From contig JADKFY010000001.1 in the NCBI GenBank assembly GCA_016717305.1, positions 496,001 to 560,000 on the forward strand: a stretch of DNA of 64,000 nucleotides. Reading direction: 5' to 3'. The stretch's first letter is position 1; every line of letters starts with the position of its first letter. Under the pieces are notes generated by a model, which worked only from the letters and a program-made list of their open reading frames with translations, did no database searches and was not told the DNA's origin. Source of the DNA: Flavobacteriales bacterium. Its GTDB lineage: Bacteria; Bacteroidota; Bacteroidia; Flavobacteriales_F; PHOS-HE28. Both the position numbers and the translations under genes were made by a program. Below are positions 53,645-62,705 of this stretch, in pieces.

Positions 53645-53943
53645 GAGTTCTACTGACGTGGGTTTGTGTTTGTTTGTGCCTGTACCCCCATGGTCTCGCC
53701 AAAGCACAGGGGGCCGGTGGGCGAGGCGAAAGTAGGTGGAATTTGGATCGGTACAATACCGAATGAGCCAAATCCATCTGCAATACCTAATCGTGTACGA
53801 GCGGCCTTAGGTGAAAAACAGGCAGAAACAGGGGTTTTGGAACGACATCCTTGTGTTCTAGCGTTCGGATCCCCGTTTCGTCATCCCTTAACCGGTCCGT
53901 CACAGGTTATGACGTTCCCCCGTTCAAGGTGCCCCAGATTCGC
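53645..53943. other. Intergenic region between divergent genes
   Basis: The minus-strand promoter at 53727-53734 lies here. A short inverted repeat, TCGGTA-CAA-TACCGA, lies at 53748-53762. No gene is recognisable, and the adaptor gene to the right lacks a clear -7 element. Confidence 0.5.
53727..53734 (-). promoter_or_regulatory. -7 promoter element TACTTTCG for RNA-binding protein
   Basis: The minus-strand element lies about 83 nt before the ATG at 53644, leaving a 5' leader that could have a regulatory role. Confidence 0.45.
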
Positions 53944-55194
53944 ATGATGGATCGTGCCCTCGACCCCCGACTTGGCCAACGGAAACGCCTGTTCCTCTTC
54001 ACTGGCATCACCGTCATTGGCCTATTGCTGGGATGGCTGCTCCTTAGCGGACTGGGCAGTGGAGGTGTTCGAGTGGATGCGGCCAAACTGAGCATCGGAA
54101 CGGTGGAACGTGGTGTGTTCCGCGAATTCATTCCGGTCACAGGCACTGTGCAACCCGTGCAGACCGTGTTCTTGGATGCCCCCGAAGGTGGCACGGTGAA
54201 ACAACGATTGGTGGAAGATGGTCATTTGGTGAAGGCCGGAGAGGCGATCATCGAACTGAGCAATCCGCAATTGCACATGGACGCGATCAATCGAGAGGCG
54301 CAGTTACTTGATCAACAGAATAACCTGCGCAACACGCGCCTCGCCATGGACCAGCAGACAACACGGTTGAAGGATGAATTTCTCAACTTGGGCAAAGACC
54401 TTCTTCAACTGGAGCGAGATGGCAAGGTCGATACGCGATTGATGCGCGATTCATTGCTTGCAAAGAACACCTACCTCAGCAATCAGGAGCACCTCGCATA
54501 CATGCGTGAGAAACGCATCCTGCTGGCCCAGAACCTGCGCACAGATTCCATCTTCCGGCAGTCGCAAGTGGGCCAGATCGCGAGCTCGTTGGACTTGATC
54601 CAGGAGAATTTGCGCTTCCTGAGAGAAAATCTCCAGAACCTCGTTATCAAGGCACCTATCGACGGACAACTTAGCGGCTTGAACGCAGAGCTAGGCCAAA
54701 CGAAACAACGCGGTGAACGGATCGCGCAGATCGACGTGCTCGATGGCTTCAAGGTGCGGGCGCGCATCCCCGAGCATTATGTGTCACGCGTGAGCACCGG
54801 ACAACAAGGCACGTTCGCACATGCCGGTGGTACGCACACGATCGAGGTCTTCAAGGTGTACCCGGAAGTGAGCAATGGCGAGTTCGATGTGGACCTGCGC
54901 TTTGTTGGTGATGCGCCGATCGACATCCGACGTGGGCAGACCTTTCAGGTGCGCCTACAACTGAGCGAGGACATGGAAGCGGTGATGCTTCCCCGCGGAC
55001 CTTTCTTTCAAGATAGCGGTGGTCAATGGGTGTACGTGGTGGATGCCGACGGGAAGGCGACCAAGCGCGGAGTCCAACTCGGCCGCCAGAATCCAGACCA
55101 GTATGAAGTGCTCAATGGACTACAACCCGGAGACCGTGTGGTCACCAGCCGATACAATGCTTTCAACGACGCCGACGAACTCATCATCCAGTAG
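53944..55194 (+). CDS. Periplasmic adaptor of a MacAB-type exporter (HlyD family)
   Basis: The product has 416 residues. One membrane helix lies near residue 20 (LFLFTGITVIGLLLGWLLL). The next segments are a beta strand region (GVFREFIPVTGTVQPVQTV), a lipoyl-like half (DGHLVKAGEAIIEL), a long coiled-coil hairpin (from INREAQLLDQQNN to LIQENLRFLRENLQ), the second lipoyl half (LVIKAPIDGQLSG) and a beta-barrel region. It joins the inner membrane transporter to an outer membrane channel. ATGs at 53944 and 53947 are both possible. The downstream ATPase and two permeases complete a MacB-like set, but no TolC gene is in view. Confidence 0.88.
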   Translation: MMDRALDPRLGQRKRLFLFTGITVIGLLLGWLLLSGLGSGGVRVDAAKLSIGTVERGVFREFIPVTGTVQPVQTVFLDAPEGGTVKQRLVEDGHLVKAGEAIIELSNPQLHMDAINREAQLLDQQNNLRNTRLAMDQQTTRLKDEFLNLGKDLLQLERDGKVDTRLMRDSLLAKNTYLSNQEHLAYMREKRILLAQNLRTDSIFRQSQVGQIASSLDLIQENLRFLRENLQNLVIKAPIDGQLSGLNAELGQTKQRGERIAQIDVLDGFKVRARIPEHYVSRVSTGQQGTFAHAGGTHTIEVFKVYPEVSNGEFDVDLRFVGDAPIDIRRGQTFQVRLQLSEDMEAVMLPRGPFFQDSGGQWVYVVDADGKATKRGVQLGRQNPDQYEVLNGLQPGDRVVTSRYNAFNDADELIIQ

Positions 55195-55236
55195 TATGGG
55201 CCGGAAATTTCCCGCACCGACAAAATCGAAAAGAAC

Positions 55237-55932
55237 ATGAGCCTACTAAGAACAACCGCCCTCTCGAAAGTCTACCGTACGGATACCGTGGAGACCACTG
55301 CTCTCAACGCTGTTGATATCGCGATCGCGAGAGGCGAATTCGTGGCGATCATGGGACCCAGCGGCTGTGGAAAATCCACCTTGTTGAACATCGTTGGTCT
55401 ACTGGATGCACCCAGTAGCGGAGCCTACTTCGTGAACGGCGACGACGTGAGCGGATTCAACGAACGCAAGCGTGCCGAACTGCGGAAGAACACCATCGGC
55501 TTCGTGTTCCAGAGCTTCAACCTGATCGATGAACTCACTGTGGAACAGAACATCGAACTGCCGTTGATCTACACGAACCTCCCGAAGGCAGAACGTAAGC
55601 AGCGTACACAGGAGGCCATGGAGCGCATGAACATCGTGCATCGAGCAAAGCACTTTCCGCAGCAACTCAGCGGTGGTCAGCAACAGCGGGTGGCCATTGC
55701 ACGCGCCGTGGTGAACCGACCTCAACTGATCCTCGCTGACGAACCGACAGGGAACTTGGACAGTGCCATGGGTGAAGAAGTGATGGACCTGCTCACGGAA
55801 TTGAATAAGGGTGGCACAACGGTGATCATCGTAACGCACAGCATGCGTGATGCCGGTTACGCCCGAAGGACGATCAAGCTATTGGACGGCAAGGTGGTTG
55901 ATCCCGGAATACCTGTCAGCACAATACTCTGA
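55237..55932 (+). CDS. ABC transporter ATP-binding protein, MacB/LolD-like
   Basis: The product has 231 residues. GPSGCGKSTLLNIVG is Walker A, AELRKNTIGFVFQSFNLIDEL holds the Q-loop, QQLSGGQQQRVAIARA is the signature, LILADEPTGNLD is Walker B, and VTHSMRDAGYA is the H-loop. It belongs to the MacB/FtsE/LolD class that powers FtsX-fold permeases. It follows the adaptor gene by 42 bp and precedes two permease genes. Confidence 0.95.
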   Translation: MSLLRTTALSKVYRTDTVETTALNAVDIAIARGEFVAIMGPSGCGKSTLLNIVGLLDAPSSGAYFVNGDDVSGFNERKRAELRKNTIGFVFQSFNLIDELTVEQNIELPLIYTNLPKAERKQRTQEAMERMNIVHRAKHFPQQLSGGQQQRVAIARAVVNRPQLILADEPTGNLDSAMGEEVMDLLTELNKGGTTVIIVTHSMRDAGYARRTIKLLDGKVVDPGIPVSTIL

Positions 55933-55942
55933 CCCACTTCAC

Positions 55943-58378
55943 ATGCTTCGCAACTACCTCCTGATTGCTTGGCGCAACCTGAAGCGCGACACCCTGTTCA
56001 CGGCACTGAACGTGATCGGCCTAGCGATCGGCATCGTGGCCTGTCTGCTCATCTATATCTACATACAGGATGAACTCAGCTACGATGCGCACCATGCGAA
56101 GGCGGATCGGATCTACCGCATCCAAGCGCATTACACCTTCGGCGATACGCAGGATGATTTCGGCATCACACCCTACCCGATCATCGGTGCATTGCTGAAC
56201 GAGTATCCGGACATCGAGAGCGGGGTATCCCTATTCCAACTTGGGCAAACGACGTTGGAATACAAAGGCGCATCGTACACCACAGAGGACGGATACAACG
56301 CGGACACGGCGACCTTCCGGGTCTTCGACTTCACCTTCACACATGGTGGGCCGGATGCGCTGGACGAACCGGACAACATCGTGATCATGCAGGAAATGGC
56401 CACGCGCATGTTCGGTATGGAAGACCCGATCGGCAAGTTGGTCACACGTGCCGGACGCACCCTGAAAGTGGCTGGTGTGATCGACGGAAAGGCAGAGAAC
56501 ACGCACATCCCGATGGGTGTTTTCATGAGCCGACTGGGCATTCCGCCACAAGCCCATGAACAGCTCTCCCAGAGTTGGGGGAACAACAGCTGCTACAACT
56601 ACCTCGTGCTCGCGCCAGGTGCGGACGAACAAGCATTCCAAGCGAAAATGGACGCTTTCGTCACCAAGTACATCATACCGGCATGGGGTGGTCAGGACTT
56701 CCAAGGGAGCATTCGTTTCAACTTGGAGCCTTTGCGCGAGGTCCACTTCAACAACGCACTGATCTACGATACGCCGAAGAAAGGCAACAAGGCCTACGTC
56801 ACGCTCTTCGCCATCGTGGCGATCTTGATCCTAGCGATCGCGTGCATCAACTACATCAACATGAGCACCGCCGATGCCACACGACGTGCCAAAGAAGTAG
56901 CACTGCGCAAAGTGAGCGGCGCACAACGCGGCCAGCTTGTCGCGCAATTCATCGGCGGTAGTGTCCTCATTGCGTTGATCGGCATTTTGGTGGCGCTCGT
57001 GTTGCTATGGCTCTTTCTACCGGCCTTCAACGAACTCACGGGCAAGACCATCAGCATGGGCTACGCGATGCGCGGTGGCTTCCTTGCTGTCCTCCTCGGG
57101 ATCGTTCTGGTGATCGGTGTGCTCGCAGGCAGCTATCCGGCCTTCTTCCTCAGTCGTTTTAGTCCGCAACTGTTGCTGAAAGAAGGCCTGGCCAGCGGAG
57201 CAGGAAGTGGTCGTGTGCGCAAGCTGCTCATGGGTGTGCAATTCGCCATTGCGCTCTTCATGGTGGTCGGTACGCTCGCTGTATTCGCACAACTGCACTG
57301 GTTGCGCACCACGGACATGGGCTTCCGAAAGGAGAACCTGGTCAGCATCGCCATGCCCGAACCACGTGGCGAAGACACACTTGCGTGGGATGCCTTACGC
57401 ACCGTGAAGACCGAGCTCTTGCGCAACAGTTTCGTCATGGGCGGTTCCTATACACAGAGCATTCCAGGTCAGAATGGCGGTCGTTGGGTATTGGAAGTGA
57501 ACACCGCGGAAGGGCGGATCAACAAGCCCATGCCCACCATGAGCAGCGATGCGGATTTCCCAGCACTGATCGGCGTTGACCTCGCAGCCGGGCGATACTT
57601 CGACCCGACCATTCCGAGCGATGCCAACAACGCCGTGATGGTGAACGAAAGCGCGGTGCAGGCATTTGGGTGGAAGGACCCTTTGTCCGAGCACATCTAC
57701 GTTGGTGGTGATGATGAAGCTGATCCACCGCAACCGGAACAAGCCCTTACTGTGATCGGCGTGGTGAAGGACTTCCACTACACCAGCATGCATACGCCGA
57801 TCGAGCCACTTGTGATGTTCCAGAGCAACCGCCGCTACGGAGCGCGCAACTTGGTTCTGCGCATGGCACCCGGCGATGTGGCTCAGCAGATGGGCACATT
57901 GGAGGCAGAGTGGAAGCGCCTGTTCCCGAACGACCCGTGGGAAGCAACCTTCCTCACCGACAGCATCGCGCAACTGTATCAAGCCGAAGACAAATTGTTC
58001 CGCGTCTTCACCGGCTTCGCTGTGTTGACCTTGCTGCTCACCATCATGGGCCTATACGGCCTTGCTTATTTCACCGTGAAGCAGCGCACGCGGGAGGTCG
58101 GCATTCGCCGCGTGATGGGAGCGCCACTGTCGGACATAATTGCACGGATGAACAAAGAGTTCGTCGTACTGCTCGGACTTGCGATGCTCGTTGCATTTCC
58201 GCTCGCGGTGTACGCCATTGGTCGTTGGTTGGAGAGCTTCGCCTACCACACGCACATATCCCCGCTATTGTACGTGGGAGCCTTGTTGGTGACGCTGGTC
58301 GTTACCGTCCTCACCGTTACCGTCCAAGCGTACAAGGCCGCATTGGCCGATCCCGTGAAGGCATTGCGCCATGAATGA
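55943..58378 (+). CDS. ABC permease, FtsX/MacB type (first)
   Basis: The product has 811 residues. The start MLRNYLLIAWRNLKRDTL precedes membrane helix 1 (NVIGLAIGIVACLLIYIYI). A large periplasmic MacB-type domain runs to about residue 280. FtsX-like membrane bundles follow: ATRRAKEVALRKVSGAQRGQ is the coupling region of the first, and TREVGIRRVMGAPLSDIIARM that of the second, with a second periplasmic domain between. The duplicated FtsX layout is typical of Bacteroidota MacB-like permeases. It may export peptides or lipoprotein-like substrates. The ATG at 55943 is 10 bp after the ATPase stop; the longer frame is not coding. Confidence 0.9.
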   Translation: MLRNYLLIAWRNLKRDTLFTALNVIGLAIGIVACLLIYIYIQDELSYDAHHAKADRIYRIQAHYTFGDTQDDFGITPYPIIGALLNEYPDIESGVSLFQLGQTTLEYKGASYTTEDGYNADTATFRVFDFTFTHGGPDALDEPDNIVIMQEMATRMFGMEDPIGKLVTRAGRTLKVAGVIDGKAENTHIPMGVFMSRLGIPPQAHEQLSQSWGNNSCYNYLVLAPGADEQAFQAKMDAFVTKYIIPAWGGQDFQGSIRFNLEPLREVHFNNALIYDTPKKGNKAYVTLFAIVAILILAIACINYINMSTADATRRAKEVALRKVSGAQRGQLVAQFIGGSVLIALIGILVALVLLWLFLPAFNELTGKTISMGYAMRGGFLAVLLGIVLVIGVLAGSYPAFFLSRFSPQLLLKEGLASGAGSGRVRKLLMGVQFAIALFMVVGTLAVFAQLHWLRTTDMGFRKENLVSIAMPEPRGEDTLAWDALRTVKTELLRNSFVMGGSYTQSIPGQNGGRWVLEVNTAEGRINKPMPTMSSDADFPALIGVDLAAGRYFDPTIPSDANNAVMVNESAVQAFGWKDPLSEHIYVGGDDEADPPQPEQALTVIGVVKDFHYTSMHTPIEPLVMFQSNRRYGARNLVLRMAPGDVAQQMGTLEAEWKRLFPNDPWEATFLTDSIAQLYQAEDKLFRVFTGFAVLTLLLTIMGLYGLAYFTVKQRTREVGIRRVMGAPLSDIIARMNKEFVVLLGLAMLVAFPLAVYAIGRWLESFAYHTHISPLLYVGALLVTLVVTVLTVTVQAYKAALADPVKALRHE

Positions 58379-58408
58379 CCGTTTGGCTCATCACTTGATC
58401 TTCCGATC

Positions 58409-60817
58409 ATGTTGAAGAACATCGTTCTCACTGCCTTGCGCAACCTCGCACGCAACAAGTTGTACACGCTCATCAACCTGCTGGGCCTGGCCACGGGTAT
58501 TGCGTGCTTCGTGTTGATCGGCTTGTACGTGCAATACCAACGCAGCTTCGATCGATCCGTGCCGAATGCCGACCGGGTGTACCGCGTGGTTGGTGAGATC
58601 GAGATGGAAGGTCAAGGGGAGCATTCAAGCAGCATGGTGTTCGGTCTCGGTCCTACGTTGCTGGGTGATCATCCGGAGTTGATCGAAAAACAATGCCGCT
58701 GGTTCGATTTCCAGGACCCACAACACACCTTGAAAGTGGGCGACACTACCAGCACCGACCGTATGTTCACCGAGGGTGGCTTGTACTTGGTGGACAGCAC
58801 CGTGTTCGATCTGTTCAACTATCCATTGTTGGTGGGTGACCCCAAGACGGCACTTGCACAGCCCGGCAGCATTGTGCTCTCGCAAGCGTTAGCGAAAAAG
58901 TATTTCGGCGCGGCCGATCCCATGGGGCAGCTAATGAAGTGGGATGGCTCTATGGATGTGCAGGTCACGGGCATTCTCGGAGACATCCCGAAGAACTCGC
59001 ACATCAGCTTCGAAGGGCTCGTGAGCTTTGGAACGATCCTGCAGTACTGGCAGAACATCGAGCGCAACAACTGGGTGTGGAACCCCTGCTGGACCTATGT
59101 GCGCTTGAAGGAAGGCATCACAAAAGCAGAGGTGGATCGCGTGTTCCCTGCTTTCATCCAGAAGTATTATCCGGACTTCCTCAAGGACCAGATCGGGCAC
59201 GAGTTGCAACCGCTAACGGACATCCACCTGACAAGCAAACTCGATTTCGAGATGCACCAGAATGGCGATGCGGGCAGCGTGAACATCCTGTGGGCGATCG
59301 GCTTCTTCATCTTAGTGCTCGCAGCAGTGAACTTCATGAACCTCGCCACGGCGCGCAGTGCGTATCGAGCGCGTGAGGTAGGTGTGCGCAAGAGCGCTGG
59401 CGCCACGCGCGCTCAGTTGATCGGTCAGTTCTTGATGGAGAGCGTATTGATGAGCGTGATCGCCGCTATAATAGCACTGCTGCTGATCCGCCTGCTGATG
59501 CCTGCGTTCAACGCCCTCGCGGGCGGTGACATCCCGTTGCCGCACCTGCTCGTTCCGGGAGTACTATGCATAGCCATCGTCGTTGGTCTGTTGAGCGGCA
59601 TCTATCCGGCCTTCTTCCTTTCCAGCTTCCAGCCCGCTGTGGTGTTGAAGGGGAACAGCGGCGGCACATCGCGTGGACAGACGTTGCGCAAAGCACTCGT
59701 AGTGGTGCAGTTCGCCATCGCTTTGGTGCTGATCATCGGCACCGTGTTCGTGAAGAAGCAACACGATCACCTTCGCAGTGTGGACCTCGGCTTCACCAAG
59801 GAACAAGTGATCCTCATTCCCGTGCGCGCTCCCATGGCCAACGTGTACCTCGCCGTGTATCCGGAGCTGAAGAAGATAAGTGGCGTGAAGGCTGTGAGCT
59901 GGGCGAACGACATCATCGGCAAGAAGCACAACACCCACGAATTCAACTGGGGCACCATGGAACAGGGCAAGTGGACCTACCTGCCTTCGCTCTATGTGAA
60001 CCCCGAGTTCCAAGATGTGATGGATATCGAACTCCTCGCTGGTAGATGGTTCTCGCGCGAGTTCCCCGGTGATGACTCACTAAGCGTGATCGTGAACGAG
60101 ACATTCGCACGGCAGACCCATCCCGATGATCCCACACAAGCCATCGGTGACCGGATGGATACGCCACATGGCGAGGAGCGCATCATCGCTGTAACGAAGG
60201 ACTTCGCGTTCGATCCGCTCTTCAAGGCCGTGCAACCTTTCGTATTCGATATGACGAACAAGGACCAAGTGACGCAGTGGTTGCGCTACATCTATATCCG
60301 CACCGAAGCCGGTGATCCCGAGCCGGTGATCGCCGCCGCGCGTGACGAGTGGAACGCACGCACGACCCAGTTCCCGTTCGAATACCAGTTCCTCGATGAT
60401 CAACTCGATGTTCAGTACAAAGAGCAAGGTCGCCTCGCGGAACTGATCGGTATCTTCTCTTTGCTTGCCGTATTCATCGCCTGCATTGGACTCTTTGCAC
60501 TCGCGAGTTGGACGGCGGAAAAGCGCACACGCGAGATCGGTGTACGAAAGGTAATGGGTGCCGATACGTTGCGGATCACCTACCTCATCACACGTGATTT
60601 CCTTCTGCTCGTTCTGATCGGCGCAGTGCTCGCCATCCCGTTGGCGTGGTTCGGTGTGGGCCGTTGGTTGGAGAACTTCGCGTTCCGCACGGCTATCGAA
60701 CCACTGGTATTCGTTGGTGCAGTGATCCTGCTCCTGCTTATCGCTGCATTTACCGTGAGCTTCCGTGCTGTGCGCGCTGCGCAACTGGATCCGGTGAAAG
60801 CACTACGTCACGAATAA
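58409..60817 (+). CDS. ABC permease, FtsX/MacB type (second)
   Basis: The product has 802 residues with the same layout as the preceding permease: MLKNIVLTALRNLARNKLYT, helix 1, a periplasmic domain, then SAYRAREVGVRKSAGATRAQ and later TREIGVRKVMGADTLRITYL as coupling regions, with FALASWTAEK before the final bundle. It ends PVKALRHE, almost the same as its neighbour's ending, so the two are paralogues that probably form a heterodimer with the single ATPase. It starts 30 bp after the first. Confidence 0.9.
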   Translation: MLKNIVLTALRNLARNKLYTLINLLGLATGIACFVLIGLYVQYQRSFDRSVPNADRVYRVVGEIEMEGQGEHSSSMVFGLGPTLLGDHPELIEKQCRWFDFQDPQHTLKVGDTTSTDRMFTEGGLYLVDSTVFDLFNYPLLVGDPKTALAQPGSIVLSQALAKKYFGAADPMGQLMKWDGSMDVQVTGILGDIPKNSHISFEGLVSFGTILQYWQNIERNNWVWNPCWTYVRLKEGITKAEVDRVFPAFIQKYYPDFLKDQIGHELQPLTDIHLTSKLDFEMHQNGDAGSVNILWAIGFFILVLAAVNFMNLATARSAYRAREVGVRKSAGATRAQLIGQFLMESVLMSVIAAIIALLLIRLLMPAFNALAGGDIPLPHLLVPGVLCIAIVVGLLSGIYPAFFLSSFQPAVVLKGNSGGTSRGQTLRKALVVVQFAIALVLIIGTVFVKKQHDHLRSVDLGFTKEQVILIPVRAPMANVYLAVYPELKKISGVKAVSWANDIIGKKHNTHEFNWGTMEQGKWTYLPSLYVNPEFQDVMDIELLAGRWFSREFPGDDSLSVIVNETFARQTHPDDPTQAIGDRMDTPHGEERIIAVTKDFAFDPLFKAVQPFVFDMTNKDQVTQWLRYIYIRTEAGDPEPVIAAARDEWNARTTQFPFEYQFLDDQLDVQYKEQGRLAELIGIFSLLAVFIACIGLFALASWTAEKRTREIGVRKVMGADTLRITYLITRDFLLLVLIGAVLAIPLAWFGVGRWLENFAFRTAIEPLVFVGAVILLLLIAAFTVSFRAVRAAQLDPVKALRHE

Positions 60818-60826
60818 TGGACCATC

Positions 60827-61337
60827 ATGAACCGTAGAAATTTCGTTGCTGGAACCTTGCTCGGCCTCCCGTTCTTCGGGTCAACATTGCTAGCGTGCGC
60901 AGGACGTGACCAAGCCTACGGGTCCAGGAAGGCTGCCCGATGATCTGGTAAGGGAGTTCGTGCGGGTTGGCCATAACGACCTCGAAGCTGTCCAGCGGAT
61001 GCTGAAAGAAGTACCCGGCCTGCTCAATGCCTCTTGGGATGTGGGCGGCGGAGATTTCGAGACCGCTTTGGAAGGCGCTGGACATGTTGGTGATCGCGAG
61101 ATCGCCGAGTTCCTGATTGGACAAGGAGCACGCGCGAACATTTTCGTGCTTACCATGCTCGGAAGGACGATGGAGGTGAAGGCGTTGTTGGCCGCATTCC
61201 CCAACTTGTTGCGTTCGAAGGGTCCACATGGTCTTACACTGCTCCATCACGCGCAACGTGGGAAGGAGGCGGCTGCGGAACTGCTCGAACATGTCACGAA
61301 GCTTGGATTGACCGAAACGAAGTTCAAGTTGCCATAG
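60827..61337 (+). CDS. Tat-signal lipoprotein with ankyrin repeats, frameshifted
   Basis: The ATG at 60827 opens a signal with the twin-arginine motif MNRRNFVAGTLLG and a lipobox-like STLLAC. The frame then ends in TGA at 60941-60943. In the next frame an ankyrin-repeat protein continues from GRLPDDLVREFVRVG, with repeats around NDLEAVQRMLKEVPGLLNAS, GDREIAEFLIGQGA and RTMEVKALLAAFPNLLR. With GG in place of the GGG at 60920-60922, the reading becomes DQAYGPGRLPDDLV and the whole is a 169-residue periplasmic or surface lipoprotein. Without it, the C-terminal frame has only a GTG start at 60906. Function unknown. Confidence 0.75.
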
Positions 61338-61517
61338 TCAGTTATCATTTGTGCGCCGTGGTCCAGGTCCAATAACAAGATCCGTTGAGTATACTTCCTT
61401 ACTGTAGGGGGAATTGCTTTTGGTGAATTGACGTTTGTCGTTCGACCAAAGCGATCTTACTTCGCCCTGTTAGTAACCTCCTCCTGGAACCAGAAATAGG
61501 GTGCATTCCCCGAACCG

Positions 61518-61525
61518 TACCTTTG
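61518..61525 (+). promoter_or_regulatory. -7 promoter element TACCTTTG for the desaturase
   Basis: This perfect consensus match ends 26 nt before the ATG at 61552 and argues against the in-frame GTG at 61501, which lies upstream of it. Confidence 0.6.
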
Positions 61526-61551
61526 CATGCGCTTTGCGCAAACGCACCTCT

Positions 61552-62625
61552 ATGAATCCGACCACGTTCTCTAAAACACCTCCCGTCTTTTTCCAACGTC
61601 TCCGTGAAGTCACCGAGGCCTATTTCAAGGAGAACAACCTGCGAAAGACGGGCGATGGGCGGCTGTATTGGAAGACCGGGATCCTGATGACCGCGTTGGT
61701 CTCCCTATACGTGGTGCTGGTGTTCTTCACACCCTCGAACGGCTGGGTCTCCCTTGGGTTGTGTTCACTGCTTGGCGTGGTGGTGGCCAGCATCGGGTTC
61801 AATGTGATGCACGATGGTGCGCATGGCAGCTATAGCCGACGCAAATGGGTGAACGAAATGATGGGCCACTCACTGAACATGCTCGGCGGCAGCGTGCATT
61901 TCTGGAAACAGAAGCACAATGTGAACCACCACACCTTCACCAACATCGAAGGCATGGACGAGGACATCGACATCAAGTTCTTCATGCGCGTTCACAAAGG
62001 CCAGCCGAAGCATTGGTTCCACCGGTTCCAGCACATCTACGGGTTGCTGCTGTACGGGTTGACCTACCTGTTCTGGATCACGCTCAACGATATGCAGAAA
62101 TACTTCACCGGTAAGATCGGCGAGAATACGGTGATGAAGCCGCTCTCCGTGAAGGAGCATGTGATCTTCTGGGCCACCAAGGTGGGCTACTTCGCTTTGT
62201 TCGTAGTGCTGCCCATGTTCTTCGCTGGCGTGGTCCCAACGTTGATCGGTTACGGTGTCATGGTCTTTGTTACCGGCTTGGTGATCTCCGTGATCTTCCA
62301 GTTGGCGCACGTGGTGGAGGACACCGACTTCTTCCATCCCGAAACGGACGGCCATCATATCGAGAACGAGTGGGCTGTTCACCAGGTGGCCACCACGGTC
62401 AATTTCGCCACGCACAATAAGGTGTGGAACTGGCTTTTCGGCGGACTGAATTTCCAGGTGGAACACCACCTGTTCCCGCGTATAAGCCATGTGCATTATC
62501 CTGAGTTGAACAAGCGCTTGAAGCAGGTATGCGTGGAGTTCAACATCCAGTATCGCGAGTTTCCGACTTTGCGCAGCGCGCTTTGGTCGCACCTGATGCA
62601 CCTCCGCCAAGTGGGCATGGCTTGA
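61552..62625 (+). CDS. Membrane fatty acid (acyl-CoA) desaturase
   Basis: The product has 357 residues and is a membrane di-iron desaturase. Histidine boxes are HDGAHGS, HNVNHHTF and QVEHHLFPRISHVHYP, the last with the QxxHH form of front-end (delta-5/6-like) desaturases. Four membrane segments are visible. It would insert a double bond into an acyl chain, probably in response to cold. No cytochrome b5 domain is fused. A strong terminator follows. Confidence 0.92.
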   Translation: MNPTTFSKTPPVFFQRLREVTEAYFKENNLRKTGDGRLYWKTGILMTALVSLYVVLVFFTPSNGWVSLGLCSLLGVVVASIGFNVMHDGAHGSYSRRKWVNEMMGHSLNMLGGSVHFWKQKHNVNHHTFTNIEGMDEDIDIKFFMRVHKGQPKHWFHRFQHIYGLLLYGLTYLFWITLNDMQKYFTGKIGENTVMKPLSVKEHVIFWATKVGYFALFVVLPMFFAGVVPTLIGYGVMVFVTGLVISVIFQLAHVVEDTDFFHPETDGHHIENEWAVHQVATTVNFATHNKVWNWLFGGLNFQVEHHLFPRISHVHYPELNKRLKQVCVEFNIQYREFPTLRSALWSHLMHLRQVGMA

Positions 62626-62647
62626 AGGTCGACCTCGACACGAACCG

Positions 62648-62680
62648 AAAAGGCTCCCTGACGATCGCAGGGAGCCTTTT
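62648..62680. terminator. Bidirectional terminator between convergent genes
   Basis: AAAAGGCTCCCTG (62648-62660) pairs perfectly with CAGGGAGCCTTTT (62668-62680) around seven bases, so both strands end in a T-tract. It serves the desaturase and the convergent DUF4139 gene. Confidence 0.9.
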
Positions 62681-62705
62681 CGCCTTTGATCACCATGGGT
62701 GCCGA

